A stretch of DNA of 64,000 nt from Undaria pinnatifida (lineage: Eukaryota; Sar; Phaeophyceae; Laminariales; Alariaceae): positions 23,234,573-23,298,572 of the forward strand of contig JABAKD010000016.1 in the NCBI GenBank assembly GCA_012845835.1, read 5' to 3'. The notes under the pieces were generated by a model. The model did no database searches and was not told where the DNA came from. It worked only from the letters and a program-made list of their open reading frames with translations. Positions 43,300-53,645 of this stretch are shown in pieces; the first letter of the stretch is position 1, and each line of letters starts with the position of its first letter. The position numbers were made by a program, and so were the translations under genes.

Positions 43300-43640
43300 T
43301 TTTTTTGTTTTTTTATCCTCCGGCGGATGGGGAAAAATAAAGCTTTAGCTCACCACACTTCCACGTATTTTCATACGCGTCGTGTGTCGATTTAACTCAG
43401 TTGCTTTCGCAGCCCAACGCTAGCCGGAGCACCCTTCGGGTCCCATTGTAAGTATAGCGTAAGCTGTCCCTATCAGTGGTCTTCGTTACAACCCCGGCAG
43501 CGCAAGCTGCCGTTGTATACGGGTGCGTGTGTATGTCGACCCGGCCTGTCCCCTGAGGGTCAGTTTCGGTGGAGATAGCCACCCGGAATGTCATCTTTCC
43601 GGGTAGTGTGGGACTTGCGCAAGCTCACCCACTAACGATA
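43300..43640 (-). mobile_element. A-tailed interspersed repeat family C, longest copy
   Basis: Poly-T (A-tail on minus), ATCCTCCGGCGGATGGGG, AAAAATAAAGCTTTAGCTCA, CGCGTCGTGTGTCGATTTAA, TTGCTTTCGCAGCCCAACGC, CCTATCAGTGGTCTTCGTTA, CCCCGGCAGCGCAAGCTGCC. It then has about 100 bases more (to about 43640) than other copies, so this copy may preserve the true 5' end. The minus strand orientation ends in the A-tail, as in a retroposed element. Confidence 0.85.
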
Positions 43641-43689
43641 CCCCTGGCCATGGGAGATGGCCTTCCGCCGGACTTGGTCCAGTTACGGT

Positions 43690-43835
43690 GCACCCTACCC
43701 ATTCGGGCGTTGGTCCTCGATTTGCTTTGTGTGTTTCCCTGGGGTATTCTTCAGCTCTAGAGTGACTGGAGACTCTCCTGTGACCACGGACTTGATTATG
43801 CGAGTTGATGTGGAAACAACAACAAACCACAACAC
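43690..43835 (-). mobile_element. Interspersed repeat family B, copy 9
   Basis: TTTGCTTTGTGTGTTTCCCT, GGGGTATTCTTCAGCTCTAG, AGTGACTGGAGACTCTCCTG, TGACCACGGACTTGATTATG, CGAGTTGATGTGGAAACAAC. It is the tail-proximal half. Confidence 0.75.
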
Positions 43836-44981
43836 AGATTGTACGTACGCTAACCGTTGTATCAAATTTAGGGTGTGTCTGGCGAACTCAAACTCAAACG
43901 ACCGTTGAATGCGGCGGACCTCCATGAATCAATGACTCGATTGAAATACATTGACGTCGTCCTCTAAGTTCAGGTCTTTAACAGCTGCTGGCAGTCTTGC
44001 ATCCATTAGGAACCTACTACCGCGGCTTGACTGAGGCGGATCTTCGCGTATACAACGTTGTTGTTAGTGTTGTGGTCTCAATTCGCTTTTTACGCTGGGC
44101 CTGGGAGCGGAGAGACTCTCTGTGAGTACATACACTATAACTACCATCAACACTGTATTAAATCAGAGTCACGTGCCCTCCAAAAAAAATAATGAAAACA
44201 TCTTTTTTTTCCATTCGTCAGCTTCTTCATCAGCTCAATCAACGGAATCACCGCCGTATAGGGGTATGTTACCGGCAGCAGGTAGGTTTATCTGTTGTGC
44301 CTGGTATAGTTCAGGTCTGAGAGGTTTAGTCGAGTCACAACCGTCAAGAAAGCCAACCCCTCTCAAGACCAAGACAAGGCCATCACGACATCACCGGAGG
44401 AGGCGCAAAGTTTATAAAGCAGAAAATAAAAGCTGGCCGCTGGCACACGGACCTAACTCGTGCCCTGTTCCTGGTAGATCATCACCCTTTTCTTGCCAGG
44501 TCCATTTGGCAGCTGTTCGAGTCTCGCAGCTACCGGACTTCAATCTCACCCGTGACAGGTGGCTACAAACCTGAGGTATGTCGTCAAAACCAAGTCGTCG
44601 TTTGTTGGGGTTACCAGTAACATAGAACAACTCAGGCGCTAAAATATGGATAGTGTAGTAATAGTGTAGTGAGCCGGTCTTCCTGGTGTGTGGTTACCTT
44701 ACTGGTAGAATGCTACATTAGTAGCCTATTATACGAAGTATTTGGTTCTGGAATTAGAATCTCAAGTGGATCGGATGTTCAAAAAACGAAAAGTCAAATG
44801 AATCAACTGCTGAGATTGCCTAGCTGCGGAGGTAGTCTCAGTTCGATGGGAAAAAGTCGTAACTGAGGAAGTCGTCTTTGGATAAAATTGAAGGCACGTG
44901 CCGTAGTGGGGAAGGAGCTTGCTTTGTGACCGTGGATATGACTTAGATCCAGGGAGGAATAAGAAAAAATGTAAAGATGAT
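43836..44981. other. Unrecognised stretch
   Basis: I see no supported gene. The 150-codon frame at 44122-44574 begins with GTG and has no motif I can name. Confidence 0.35.
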
Positions 44982-45182
44982 GTAACGAAGACCACTGATA
45001 GGGACAGCTCACGCTATGCCTACAATGGGTCCCGAAGGGTGCGCCAGCTAGCATAGGGCTGCGAAAGCAACTGAGTTAAATCGACACACGACGCGTATGA
45101 AAATACGCGGAAGTGTGGTGAGCTGAGCTAAAGCTTTATTTTTCCCCGTCCGCCGGAGGATAAAAAAGAAAAAAAAAAAGGA
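44982..45182 (+). mobile_element. A-tailed interspersed repeat family C, copy 4
   Basis: GTAACGAAGACCACTGATAG, ACGCTATGCCTACAATGGGT, GCGCCAGCTAGCATAGGGCT, CGACACACGACGCGTATGAA, AAAGCTTTATTTTTCCCCGT, then GAGGATAAAAAAG and a poly-A-rich tail. 5'-truncated. Confidence 0.85.
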
Positions 45183-46284
45183 TGAAGAGTGCGAAGAATA
45201 AGATAGGATGAGCAACGAAAACAAGATAAGTGCGTGGCGTAGTACATTATAATGTCATCATCACCGACACAAAGGACAAAAAGTCAGCCTGCGGCGCACG
45301 CTTTCTTCCGTCCTTTGCGTTTTGGACTCTAGGTATTACAGCAGTGCTGTTGTTCTCCTCTCCTCTCGTAGCGAGGGCGTTGTTCTTGTTGGCTTGTCGT
45401 TAGCGTATCTAAACTATATTCTTTGTGGGGACGTAGATATGTGCGTATTTAGAATTGAATATGCTGCTGCGCGATTCACGGTCTGCCAGATGTAGCCTTT
45501 ATATTTTTTCCGGTGCGCGTTAAAGGACGCCTATCATGTGTACTCACGTATTCACAGAAGGACAGATATGGTGGATAGTTTGCCCGGTGTTGTGGGTGTT
45601 GGTTTGGCGTACCTGGTAGGTACCCATTCGGGGTGACAGCGTACTAGGTACCTGTATTTTATCGAAATATTGAAAAGTTGAGCCACTCGCGCGATCATAT
45701 ATGCCCCCCACGGCGGTGCGGCGACTCCTAAAACCGCTAGAATGGCAACCTCTCGTCGTCGCGGTAGAGTGTCTAGTACGACTGGACTGTGTTCGATCTT
45801 CCCGTTGCGGCTGCTAGCCTCCGATTTGTCCAGTGGATCGGAACATTTCACGACACGACCTGCTTTTGGTCTATTCAGGACTTTCCATGTTCCTTGCGAG
45901 TACGACTGAGTCAGGATTGGGCTATTTACGACTTGCGTTAGAGGTGGTAAATATACCTTTTAGCTACCCATGAGGTACCATCATTATATTAGCCTATACA
46001 GATACTCACCAAAAATGTCGAGTTCTCGAGGTTGTGTCGCTTATGTGACTTTCTCTTGAGCAAACCTCGTCACGCACACAGTGCTGACCTAAAATAGCAT
46101 GCACGCATGATATATATGGTGGTAATGTGGTAGGCGTGCTCCTACATATTCGGAGGCTCATGCCATATTTTTTTTGGTACATATGTACCTCGATCAAGAG
46201 CCGTCTGAAAACATGAACAATTCTATGGCTTTTATTTCTTAGTGTCTTGTTGATCAACGCTTTTTCCTTTCTTGAAAAAACCCA
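45183..46284. other. Unrecognised stretch
   Basis: I see no supported gene. TACCTGGTA occurs at 45610. Confidence 0.4.
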
Positions 46285-46470
46285 AGAGGTTTTACCCTCA
46301 GCGAACCTCTGGACAAGCAAGCCGTGGTCACAGGCGTTTTCCCGTCTCCCGCGCGGCGCGTGGTTCCAATTTTGTCCGCAAATAAGGTTCAACATTCCCA
46401 CTTTTCCGCCTGTTGTGCTCTTCGACACGTTCACCCATATTTGCTAACTCATGATCTCGCCCTTTCCGCC
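46285..46470 (-). mobile_element. SINE family A, diverged copy 7
   Basis: The 3' module is readable on plus as CTGGACAAGCAAGCCGTGGT, CACAGG, followed by AAGGTTCAACATTCCCACTT and TTGCTAACTCATGATCTCGC. The 5' tRNA-like head is missing and the copy is strongly diverged. Confidence 0.65.
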
Positions 46471-47175
46471 ATCTCTTCCAATAAAACATCGTCTATAGAT
46501 CCGTTTTCGGGTCGCAAACCGGCTTGGCTACAATATTTACACACATCTAGTCTATGTCTTTGTTTGCTGGGCAAGCAACACCTATCATAGGCGTACCCGT
46601 GCTGCTGCTGTGTCCCGCGATCCGCTGTGGCACACACCTCGGGCCTCGATGGGATCGAATAGTGATGGTGACGACTAAAAGAGCCATATCACTCCCCTCC
46701 CAATCGCGATTGCAGCATTCACCAAACACAAGGCACACACGAATACTACCGTATATGTCGTGGACGAGGACAGCCGCCGTCTGCGACATACCGTTGTTGG
46801 CGCGTGTGATCGACGGAGGCCAAGGGGAACAAAACCCTTCTCGCTTGAAGCGCACACGGCGTGTTCTCCTCGCCCCACCTACAACGTTTCATCTGCGTGT
46901 GCGCTGAGATGCTCTGGCGTATGCAGCGAATTCGTGCGAGTGTGTATCGAGCGATCGCCGTTGTTGATATTTTTCGCGAGATCTTATTCAAATACCAATA
47001 TGTACATTCAAGGTTCCATACGAGTATAGTATGGGTGGTCGAACCGATTCCGCCCGTCTGATTTTGCCACTCGAGAATTCACATCGTTGTTGAATTCGGA
47101 TACTAATAATAGTGTACCTCGGTCTAGTAAAATGGAGCCTAATACCAGGTATACGCTGTTGTAACAGATGGCCTA
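46471..47175. other. Unrecognised stretch
   Basis: Frames of about 100 codons are open on both strands (46547-46855 minus, 46554-46907 plus), without motifs or good starts. TACCAGGTA lies at 47142. Confidence 0.35.
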
Positions 47176-47262
47176 ATGGTCATTTATTTACACAAGACAA
47201 AGCCCCCACGAGCACGATGCACTCGGAAAGGCTCGAACCTCTGCATCATTCACCTCTTTAGT
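47176..47262 (-). mobile_element. SINE family A, short fragment 8
   Basis: GTCATTTATTTACACAAGAC, AAAGCCCCCACGAGCACGAT, GCACTCGGAAAGGCTCGAAC correspond on the minus strand to the B-box and the following 60 bases of the SINE. Confidence 0.6.
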
Positions 47263-47414
47263 AGTATGGACGAGATTGGCCAACTACTCAAGAGGAGAGT
47301 GGCCATCTGCACTATCATTTTGGTACAGGTTTTTAGTTTAGTTGAATTGCTTCAGGTCGGTTCAAGTGGGCCGAGTGCACCAATTTTGGTCTGTCGTATG
47401 CTTTATCTAATGCT

Positions 47415-47515
47415 TTACCTGGGGTATCCTTCCACTGTCGAGTGACTGGAGCATGTCCTGTGTGTCCACGGACTTGATACCCGAATTAGTGTGCAAGAAC
47501 AAGAGCAACAGCAGG
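47415..47515 (-). mobile_element. Interspersed repeat family B, diverged copy 10
   Basis: CTGGGGTATCCTTCCACTGT, CGAGTGACTGGAGCATGTCC, GTCCACGGACTTGATACCCG, AATTAGTGTGCAAGAACAAG, then a decayed AAC-like tail. Confidence 0.6.
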
Positions 47516-47884
47516 TTGACGTTAATTGATCAAGGTAAGTTGGGACTAGTTAAGCGCGTGCCTCTCACCGCGCACCGTTATCGTAACACACGCGTCGGTG
47601 CGTACGATAGCTGGTGTCTAACATTGCGACGAAAGTCGACGCAAGGGAAGGAAATGTTGAACAAACTCTCGTCGTGGCACAAGATAAGGGGACGAATCAC
47701 CGTTCAGCGTAAACAAAATTGGTGAGATGGCGTTTTAACAAAATATATTGAGTGTGTTCGTTACAATAAACTGATATTTCTACTCATATACAAAAGGTGG
47801 CATCGGCAAGGGCAATGGTTGTATTGCATGTATTAGTCTGTAAAGTGCTAGTAGCGGTTCGGGTCATAGAGCTGTACGATTCGA

Positions 47885-48615
47885 CGACCGTCAAGCTCAG
47901 CCTACAGGTCCGCATCCTGAAGGCATAGGTGATCGAGAGCCTGCTGTACGGCTTTGTGACGTAGACCCTCACGGCGGGTCACTGACAAGCTGCGAAAGGC
48001 GCACCCCAAAGTCCTTGACGAGTGCTTGGCTACCGGCGTCCTGCCCACCACACCGACTTCTCGAGCGCCAAGGCCATCAAGACGAAAAACGAAGGCCATC
48101 GAAACGACCATCCGGAAACGGCGGCTTTTATTTGCTGGGGCAATCGTACGGCAACACCACGGGCGAATACCAAGTCGGATAATATTCGCGCGGATAGCCC
48201 GTGGGAAGCACCCGGGACTGGGTGGGCCACCAGGCAACTGGCTGAGAACCATAAGAGACGACCTCGACGTTTTTCGATCCACCATAGGATCCACGGATGA
48301 TCCCCCGTGGCGCTTGAGAGTTGAAACCGTGCTGTGAGTGTTCGCAGCAAAGAAGGCGGGCAACTGGTACCGGAGGGTCCTCGGGGCGGCCAAACGGATC
48401 GCTACCAGGTGGCACGTAGCAGAGGAAAAAATAGCTCGCAGCGCCGTGCCTGCCAGATACATGGTGCGGACAAGAGCCGCAGATGGGGGGGGGGGTAGGG
48501 GGGCCGTTGTTGAAGAAAAAACGGAGACGGCAGACTGCGTAACAAGACGCCAGGCCGATTAATAGTAGTAGGTAGAAAATATCTGCGTGGCCTTCAAATA
48601 CTGCGACTACTTTTC
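47885..48615 (+). pseudogene. LINE ORF2 C-terminal end and 3' UTR, copy 2, decayed
   Basis: The clearest part is the frame 48026-48337: KAIETTIRKRRLLFAGAIVR, GRIPSRIIFARIARGKHPG, WLRTIRDDLDVFRSTIGSTD, WRLRVETVL. It is followed by a TGA and, in the same frame, VFAAKKAGNWYRRVLGAAKR and IATRWHVAEEK. This is the C-terminal tail of a LINE ORF2 protein, downstream of reverse transcriptase. Upstream (47890-48025) the frame shifts among VRILKA, VIESLLYGFVT and VLGYRR. G-runs and the 3' UTR end CTACTGCGACTACTTTT (48599) are shared with 40056-40575. Confidence 0.7.
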
Positions 48616-49214
48616 TCTCTATCGTTCTGATTGTCTGCTCTACATGGTCCCCGGGGGAGCAGCAAGACGGGGGAGGGAGCAGTGCCGGCTGATACTGCTG
48701 TGGTGCTACCATCGCGCCGGGATGTTGGTTCTTGCTCAACCTGTGTTTCCGTTTCATCCTCTTTTTCCATTACGTCGTCCTTTTGTCGTTGTTCTTCTGG
48801 TTCTGTTTGGGTACCCTTGGGGGTTTATAAAGGCGGTGATCTCAGTATGGACACCCCCGTCCAAGATTCAGTAAGTGGAGGACGGACCAGGCCGTAGTAC
48901 CTCTACGAAACCTTCCATGATAGCAGTTGTTCAAAGTCATGACGCACCATGTGTGCTGCCCCGACCCCGAATGGGTGGTGGCATCTATCTTGTCGCGTTT
49001 TTTCTTGCCGTTTTTTTTTATGTTTGTTTCTGTACCTAACCCTTGCCCAAAGAAACGCAACCGGCCCATGCATGTAAGATGAAACCCCCTCCGTCTCGAA
49101 CACCGTGTGCGTCAATCATTTCCTCGAATATGTGGCAAGCTCTACCGTTTTGTATTGAATATGCCGATTCAATAGTGACGGCATGGACACCACGCTAACG
49201 TCAGGAACAGCAGT
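48616..49214. other. Unrecognised stretch
   Basis: I see no supported gene. Confidence 0.4.
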
Positions 49215-49440
49215 TGTGTGCTTTCTTCCCAAAAAACTTACGGTTCACACATCTGACGTTCAACACAGCAGTGCCCGTGCCGATGCCTTCTAGAGAGATA
49301 GACGACCTCTGCTGTGGTCACAAACTATGGCTCAGAGATTCATATTGGATACTTCGAAGTATATAGCAAGCAAGGTACATTGGCCATGCAATGCCAACCG
49401 CAACGAACGCACCGGCTACGCAACACTAGACCATATCCGA
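49215..49440 (-). repeat. Dispersed repeat family E, copy on minus strand
   Basis: GCTGTGGTCACAAACTATGG and TTGGCCATGCAATGCCAACC, GCAACGAACGCACC correspond on the minus strand to the 3' region of family E (GCTCATTGCGGTTGGCATTGCATGG at 42002). Confidence 0.5.
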
Positions 49441-50110
49441 CAAAAAAGGACCAAAATGAATGATGAAGAGAAGATTAAAAATGAAATGGGAGCAGCGATT
49501 AGAAACAAAGGGGGAAAAAACGTAATGCGCCATTTCTTCGCCTTTTGGGCTCTTCTTGCATCACATTCTTCAGAAGTACGTAGGGTTGATATCATAATCA
49601 TGATTATTTATGATTTTTCTTCATCATTATTTGTAATTGTAATCAAATCAACTTACCCGTGATTATTTGATTTTCATTGCGAAAATAATTATTATTTTAA
49701 CGAATCAACTTGAATATGGTGAAAACGCGACGCACTTCTGTAAGCCTCTGTTAGCATTGAAAGAATAATGGCGGCCGCCCTGCTCATTTTCAAGGGTAGA
49801 ATGGATGGTGTAGCATCAGCACACCCTGAACAATAGGTTCCAGGTCAATCAATGACAATCGATAGCATCATATTCGAATAGGAGACCTATCTATATCGCG
49901 CGCGATATGTATTGGTGGGTACTTCTCGTAGCCTATTCGGGCCGATACAATATGGGTGTCGATTGTCATCTTCAATTGTCTGCGACTGTTTGACCTATAT
50001 GCCTTTTGTACCATTTATCTGAACATGTTGATAAAACAAGTAGATATCGATACCAGTAGATATTTTCAGGCCGACACAGTTTGAGCGATGAGATACTGGC
50101 GCTGGGAGAC
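49441..50110. other. Unrecognised stretch
   Basis: AT-rich and without a supported gene. TATCGAT-type phrases resembling the following minisatellite appear from about 50035. Confidence 0.4.
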
Positions 50111-50119
50111 GGAACCAAT

Positions 50120-50300
50120 GGGTTCGTCCGATAGGTATCGATATACCTTTCACCAAACCAAATGTTCCGGAAAATAGGTATCGATAGACCTTTCACAATT
50201 ATATTGTTTCGGACAATAGGTATTGACAGACTTTCCACCATTCTTTTGCTTCGGATGATGGGTATCGGTACGCAGACCTTTCGCCACATCTCATTGTTTC
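50120..50300 (+). repeat. 42-43-bp tandem repeat, about four units
   Basis: ATAGGTAT(C/T)GA(T/C)A is found at 50131, 50173 and 50216, with a variant at 50258 (ATGGGTATCGGTA). Each is followed by GAC(C)TTTC.C.A-type sequence and TTTCGGA. Confidence 0.85.
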
Positions 50301-50309
50301 AGTGTTGGA

Positions 50310-50612
50310 TAGCAAATGCCGGTCGCCCCGGTGGCGTATCAGGTTATCCTCGAGCCTGGTATAGGTCAGTTTTCGTGAATTCGAATCCCCCTGAGTGCAT
50401 ACTCGTACAAATTTGTGGGGACTTTTTCTTTTGCGCAAATTGATTTGCGGAAAACGCGAGAGCGTGAGTTAGCAACACTCGATGACAAAATCGACAAGCA
50501 GTGGGATTGCTGAACCCTAGGCGCGATAAAAATTGATTGCAAGAACCGGGGGGGAGAAGGAACGACACCTCTGACCACGGCTTGTGGTCCAGAAGCTGGA
50601 CAGTACGATAGA
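50310..50612 (+). mobile_element. SINE family A, full-length copy 9 (best reference)
   Basis: The tRNA-like head has A-box TGGCGTATCAGG (50332-50343) and B-box GAATTCGAATC (50377-50387), 33 bases apart as in a tRNA gene and suitable for an internal RNA polymerase III promoter. The body contains CATACTCGTACAAATTTGTG, CTTTTGCGCAAATTGATTTG, GAGAGCGTGAGTTAGCAACA, GCAGTGGGATTGCTGAACCC and GAACCGGGGGGGAGAAGG. The 3' module is CCTCTGACCACGGCTTGTGG. No clear target-site duplication was identified by eye. Confidence 0.9.
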
Positions 50613-51420
50613 TGTGTGCGAAAAATTAAAATAGAAAAGCGAAGGCGCTCGAAGACAGCCCGTTTAGGTACCATCAACCCTAGTTCGTCGTTCGTCATCC
50701 ACGCCGCACGCCCCTCCATCACAGCGGACAATCCCCGTAAACGGCGCAGTCTGTCCTTGTTGTGTCTTGAGAAGCTTGAGCGAGGTGGATGGTCTCAACA
50801 AGGTGGTGATTACCACTTATCTGTGTTGGATGCGAAACTCAAGCATGCAGTATTTTTGAGCGATATGTTTGTGTGCAGTTCAGTTCCTTCTTGAACCCTG
50901 GATATTACCCTATCGAATAGGCTATTGGGCCAACAATAGGTCCGCAACTATGAGGATCAATACCTATCGCGGGGAACAATAGCTCGGCTTCGGGGTCTAT
51001 CGATAGGAATTGCAAGCAACAATATGGTCAATGCAGAGGCCAAAATAGCCTGTCGTGCGACCGATATGCTTCCGAAGGTGTATATCCATAGGTATCTTGG
51101 GCACCAACATGATTTAAAAATGACTCCCAACGGGCTTTCGTTCGAAAAATACCTTTTTATCGCCACCAACTAATACATATTGGTTAAAGCGACAGGTGTG
51201 TGAATATGTCGAGATCAATGTAATAGTTTTGCAAGGGTATCGATCGATGCACATTGCCCAATTAAATATATTCTCAAGGGTATCGATCGATGTGCACCTA
51301 CCGATTGAACCTGTCTAAACAACTACGAAATGACTGCCGTCTCCGCGGCTGTCTTATAACCCGGAGAAAAACAATTGTTATGCGAAGTTGAGCGATGATC
51401 GCCTCAACGAGAGTTAGGTC
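50613..51420. other. Unrecognised stretch
   Basis: I see no supported gene. GGTATCGATCGATG occurs twice near 51237 and 51279, each followed by TGCAC-like sequence. Confidence 0.4.
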
Positions 51421-51424
51421 ATTT

Positions 51425-51776
51425 GCTCGAGCTATCGGTTCCCGGAGGGCAGGTCTTCGCATGTTAGGAATTGCCTCCTTACGCACCATCTCATTCTGTT
51501 CTGCCACGTCAAAGCTTGTCCAAGCCTCTCCTACAGCATCGCAAGCGCTCTGCATTTGCGCGTGTTCCGTTCCGTCTACGTCGGTCGAGGTCGCCCGTTG
51601 TTGGAGCTGCCCTCGACCGACGTGGGCGGATTCGAACTCGCGGAGATTCACAGCGCTTGTCACGCTGCAGGGTAGGCTTGGACGAGATTTGAGGTGGCGA
51701 AGGAGAATAGGATGGTGTGTAAAGAGGAAACCACATCCGAACATGTGAAGACCTGCTCTCCGGGAATCGATTGCGC
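51425..51776. repeat. Large inverted repeat, ~165-bp arms, centre ~51600
   Basis: The left arm runs GCTATCGGTTCCCGGAGGGC, AGGTCTTCGCATGTTAGG ... CTACGTCGGTCGAGG; the right arm reads back as GCAATCGATTCCCGGAGAGC, AGGTCTTCACATGTTCGG ... CACGTCGGTCGAGG. The arms match at roughly three quarters of positions. The central stem ACGTCGGTCGAGG (51578-51590) is a perfect complement of 51611-51623. Both strands therefore encode similar peptides (ARAI(G/D)SRRAGL). It lies just 5' of a decayed LINE in plus orientation. Confidence 0.85.
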
Positions 51777-51839
51777 GAGCGATCGACAAGGGAGGTGAAG
51801 GCATGCGCTTAAGCGCTTAAGAAGGCCGGCACGCCTGAA

Positions 51840-53234
51840 TGTGGTACGGGATGGGAAAAGCATCGGGTGAGGCCGATGGAGGCGAAGGAGTTAGCTCAAG
51901 AGCGCCGAAACCGAGTGATGTCGTTGAGGGAGATGAACCAGGCTACGCCGCTGAGCATACGATGAGGGACCCCCACAAGGAATTTTGGAAGCGTTTAGGA
52001 CGGGAAGCCGTCTGGAAACAGCGGGCCGCGAGGTCAAGGGCCGCAACATCCATCAAGCGCCCAGTCTCGGGGTGTGTGCTTACGCACGAGAAGGGTATCA
52101 GCGTTTTGTGGGGTCTGCACCACGGAAGGGTAGCAGCAGACATGCCGGGCAACAGCGGACGGTGCTCACACTGGGTCCGGTGGAGGCTGAACCCCAGTGG
52201 CAGCATTTGACTACGGTAGCTGCTGACATCGCCGAGGGCGAATCAAAGTAAGGCCTGACCTGGATGAAACAACATAAGGCCCCGTGAGAAGATGGCGTAC
52301 CGGCGGATTTCGTGAAGCTAACGTTAGGTGAGGAGTTATCGGACATCAGGAGAGGGTTGCTGGCGCTACATAAACTGGCATGGAAGAGCAAAACCTTGCC
52401 GGCGGCATGGAAAAATTCGGTGGTGTTTCGATTCTAAAGAAAGGGAACGTAACAGACCTGAACAATTAAATGGGGATATGGATGATGAGCACAGTGTGGA
52501 AACTTGTCGTGGGCTTCATCAGAGTAGGCTCAAGGGAATGTTCAAGGCCGAAGGCGTTTTTGGTCCGCCACGGGCATGCTTCCGACAGATCGAAGAGAGC
52601 GTGATACAGACGGGGTGCTTGCTAGAAGTGGCTCATGGGAGAACGATAATGGTGCTGGAAATATGCTTGCTATTCTTGGACCTAAAGAAGGCCTATGACA
52701 CAATCTCTTTAGAGGCGCTCAGAATAAACCCTAAACCATCACGGGGTGAGGGGGGGGATGCTCTCGGATTCATAAGGGGGCTGTACGCCAAGAGCATGAT
52801 CATCGTGCGGAGTGGCAGGAGGTTATCATAACCGGTTTGTCTAGAGCGAGGTGTACGACAAGGATGCTCTCTTTCACCGGTGAGGTTGAATGTCATTAAT
52901 GATATACGATACGTTGGACGCGACTGAGAGAATGGGATGTCAGTGCCGGGACTGGGCTCGGAGGTGAGGATACCGGGGCTTAAGTTCGCCCATGTCTTGG
53001 TGCCGTTGTCGGCAGACGAGGAAAGCATGAACGGGATGACGGATCACCTATGGAGGAGTAGAAGATCGCAAACGAGATGGCAGTCGGAATTTTAAAATGC
53101 GGCGTTATGGAGGTGGGGGGCAAAGACCCACACCACATGAAGAGAGAGCGACCGCATGGGAGATCAATGGCGAGAAGGTTCCGGTGGTGGAGACCCACAA
53201 TATTCTAGGTTGTGATATTTCGCCGAGCCTAGGA
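51840..53234 (+). pseudogene. LINE reverse transcriptase, decayed
   Basis: LINE reverse transcriptase primes on nicked chromosomal DNA. Pieces in order: KEFWKRLGREAVWKQRAARS (near 51975); KAP-stop-EDGVPADFVKLTLG (near 52280-52330); LALHKLAWKSKTLPAAWKNS (near 52355-52415); KKGNVTDLNN (near 52437); FKAEGVFGP and a GFRQ-like block (near 52540-52600); LFLDLKKAYDTI with the first catalytic Asp (about 52670-52710); GVRQGCSLSP (52849-52878); and FAHVLVPLSADEESM (near 52987), where the usual F/Y-A-D-D catalytic pair has become A-H-V. NILGCDISPSLGSKL follows. Several stops and frame changes are present, so it is inactive. Confidence 0.8.
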
Positions 53235-53530
53235 TCTAAGCTCGGCGTAATTTCAAGCCGGTACTTGTAGGTATCCCCCGCCGGAACCGCCTCTCCGTCG
53301 ATTTCCCATTTGGTCGCCATCTCTTCAAGAGGTGGGTCTTTGCCCCCCACCGCATTTCCGCAGCATTTCAGGATTCCGACCGCTATATCTCCTTTTCCAT
53401 CGTCCACTCAGACAGGTAATCCGTTATCCCTTTATCCCTTTCATGTTTTCCCCGTCTGCCGACAACGTCTCCAAGTTATCGGCGAACATATGCACCGGCG
53501 TCCTCACCTCCGAGCCCGGTCCCGGCACCC
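52937..53530. repeat. Large inverted repeat at LINE end, ~300-bp arms, centre ~53234
   Basis: The plus-strand LINE segment GGACTGGGCTCGGAGGTGAG ... GGGGGGCAAAGACCCAC ... TATTTCGCCGAGC is followed at once by its diverged complement. The junction stem CGCCGAGC (53221-53228) pairs with GCTCGGCG (53240-53247). The right arm encodes the same peptides on the minus strand (AVGILKC and VGGKDP near 53330-53380). Confidence 0.85.
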
Positions 53531-53645
53531 TAACCGTACAAACCCAAAAAATAATAAGGTTAATGGAGTTCCAAGTGATAGGGTTATTCACGACGGCACA
53601 CCAATATAAGTAGTCGTGCCGCAGTGTCCGTACTGATCGTTCCAT
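53235..53645 (-). pseudogene. Second LINE reverse transcriptase fragment, inverted
   Basis: Read on the minus strand: GPGSEVRTPVHMFADNLETL, SADGENMKG, then after a frame change AVGILKC and VGGKDPPLEEMATKWEIDGE, AVPAGDTYKY, LEITPSLDPRLG. This is the same region as 52930-53230 on the plus strand but a different, diverged copy (FADN here, FAHV there). The copies meet tail to tail. Confidence 0.8.

Noticed and set aside
46547-46907. Overlapping ~100-codon frames on both strands
   Set aside because: No motif on either strand and no conserved partner in the window, so neither can be supported.
50330-50390. tRNA gene candidate
   Set aside because: The A- and B-box pair belongs to the head of SINE family A, and the sequence does not fold into a complete tRNA by eye.
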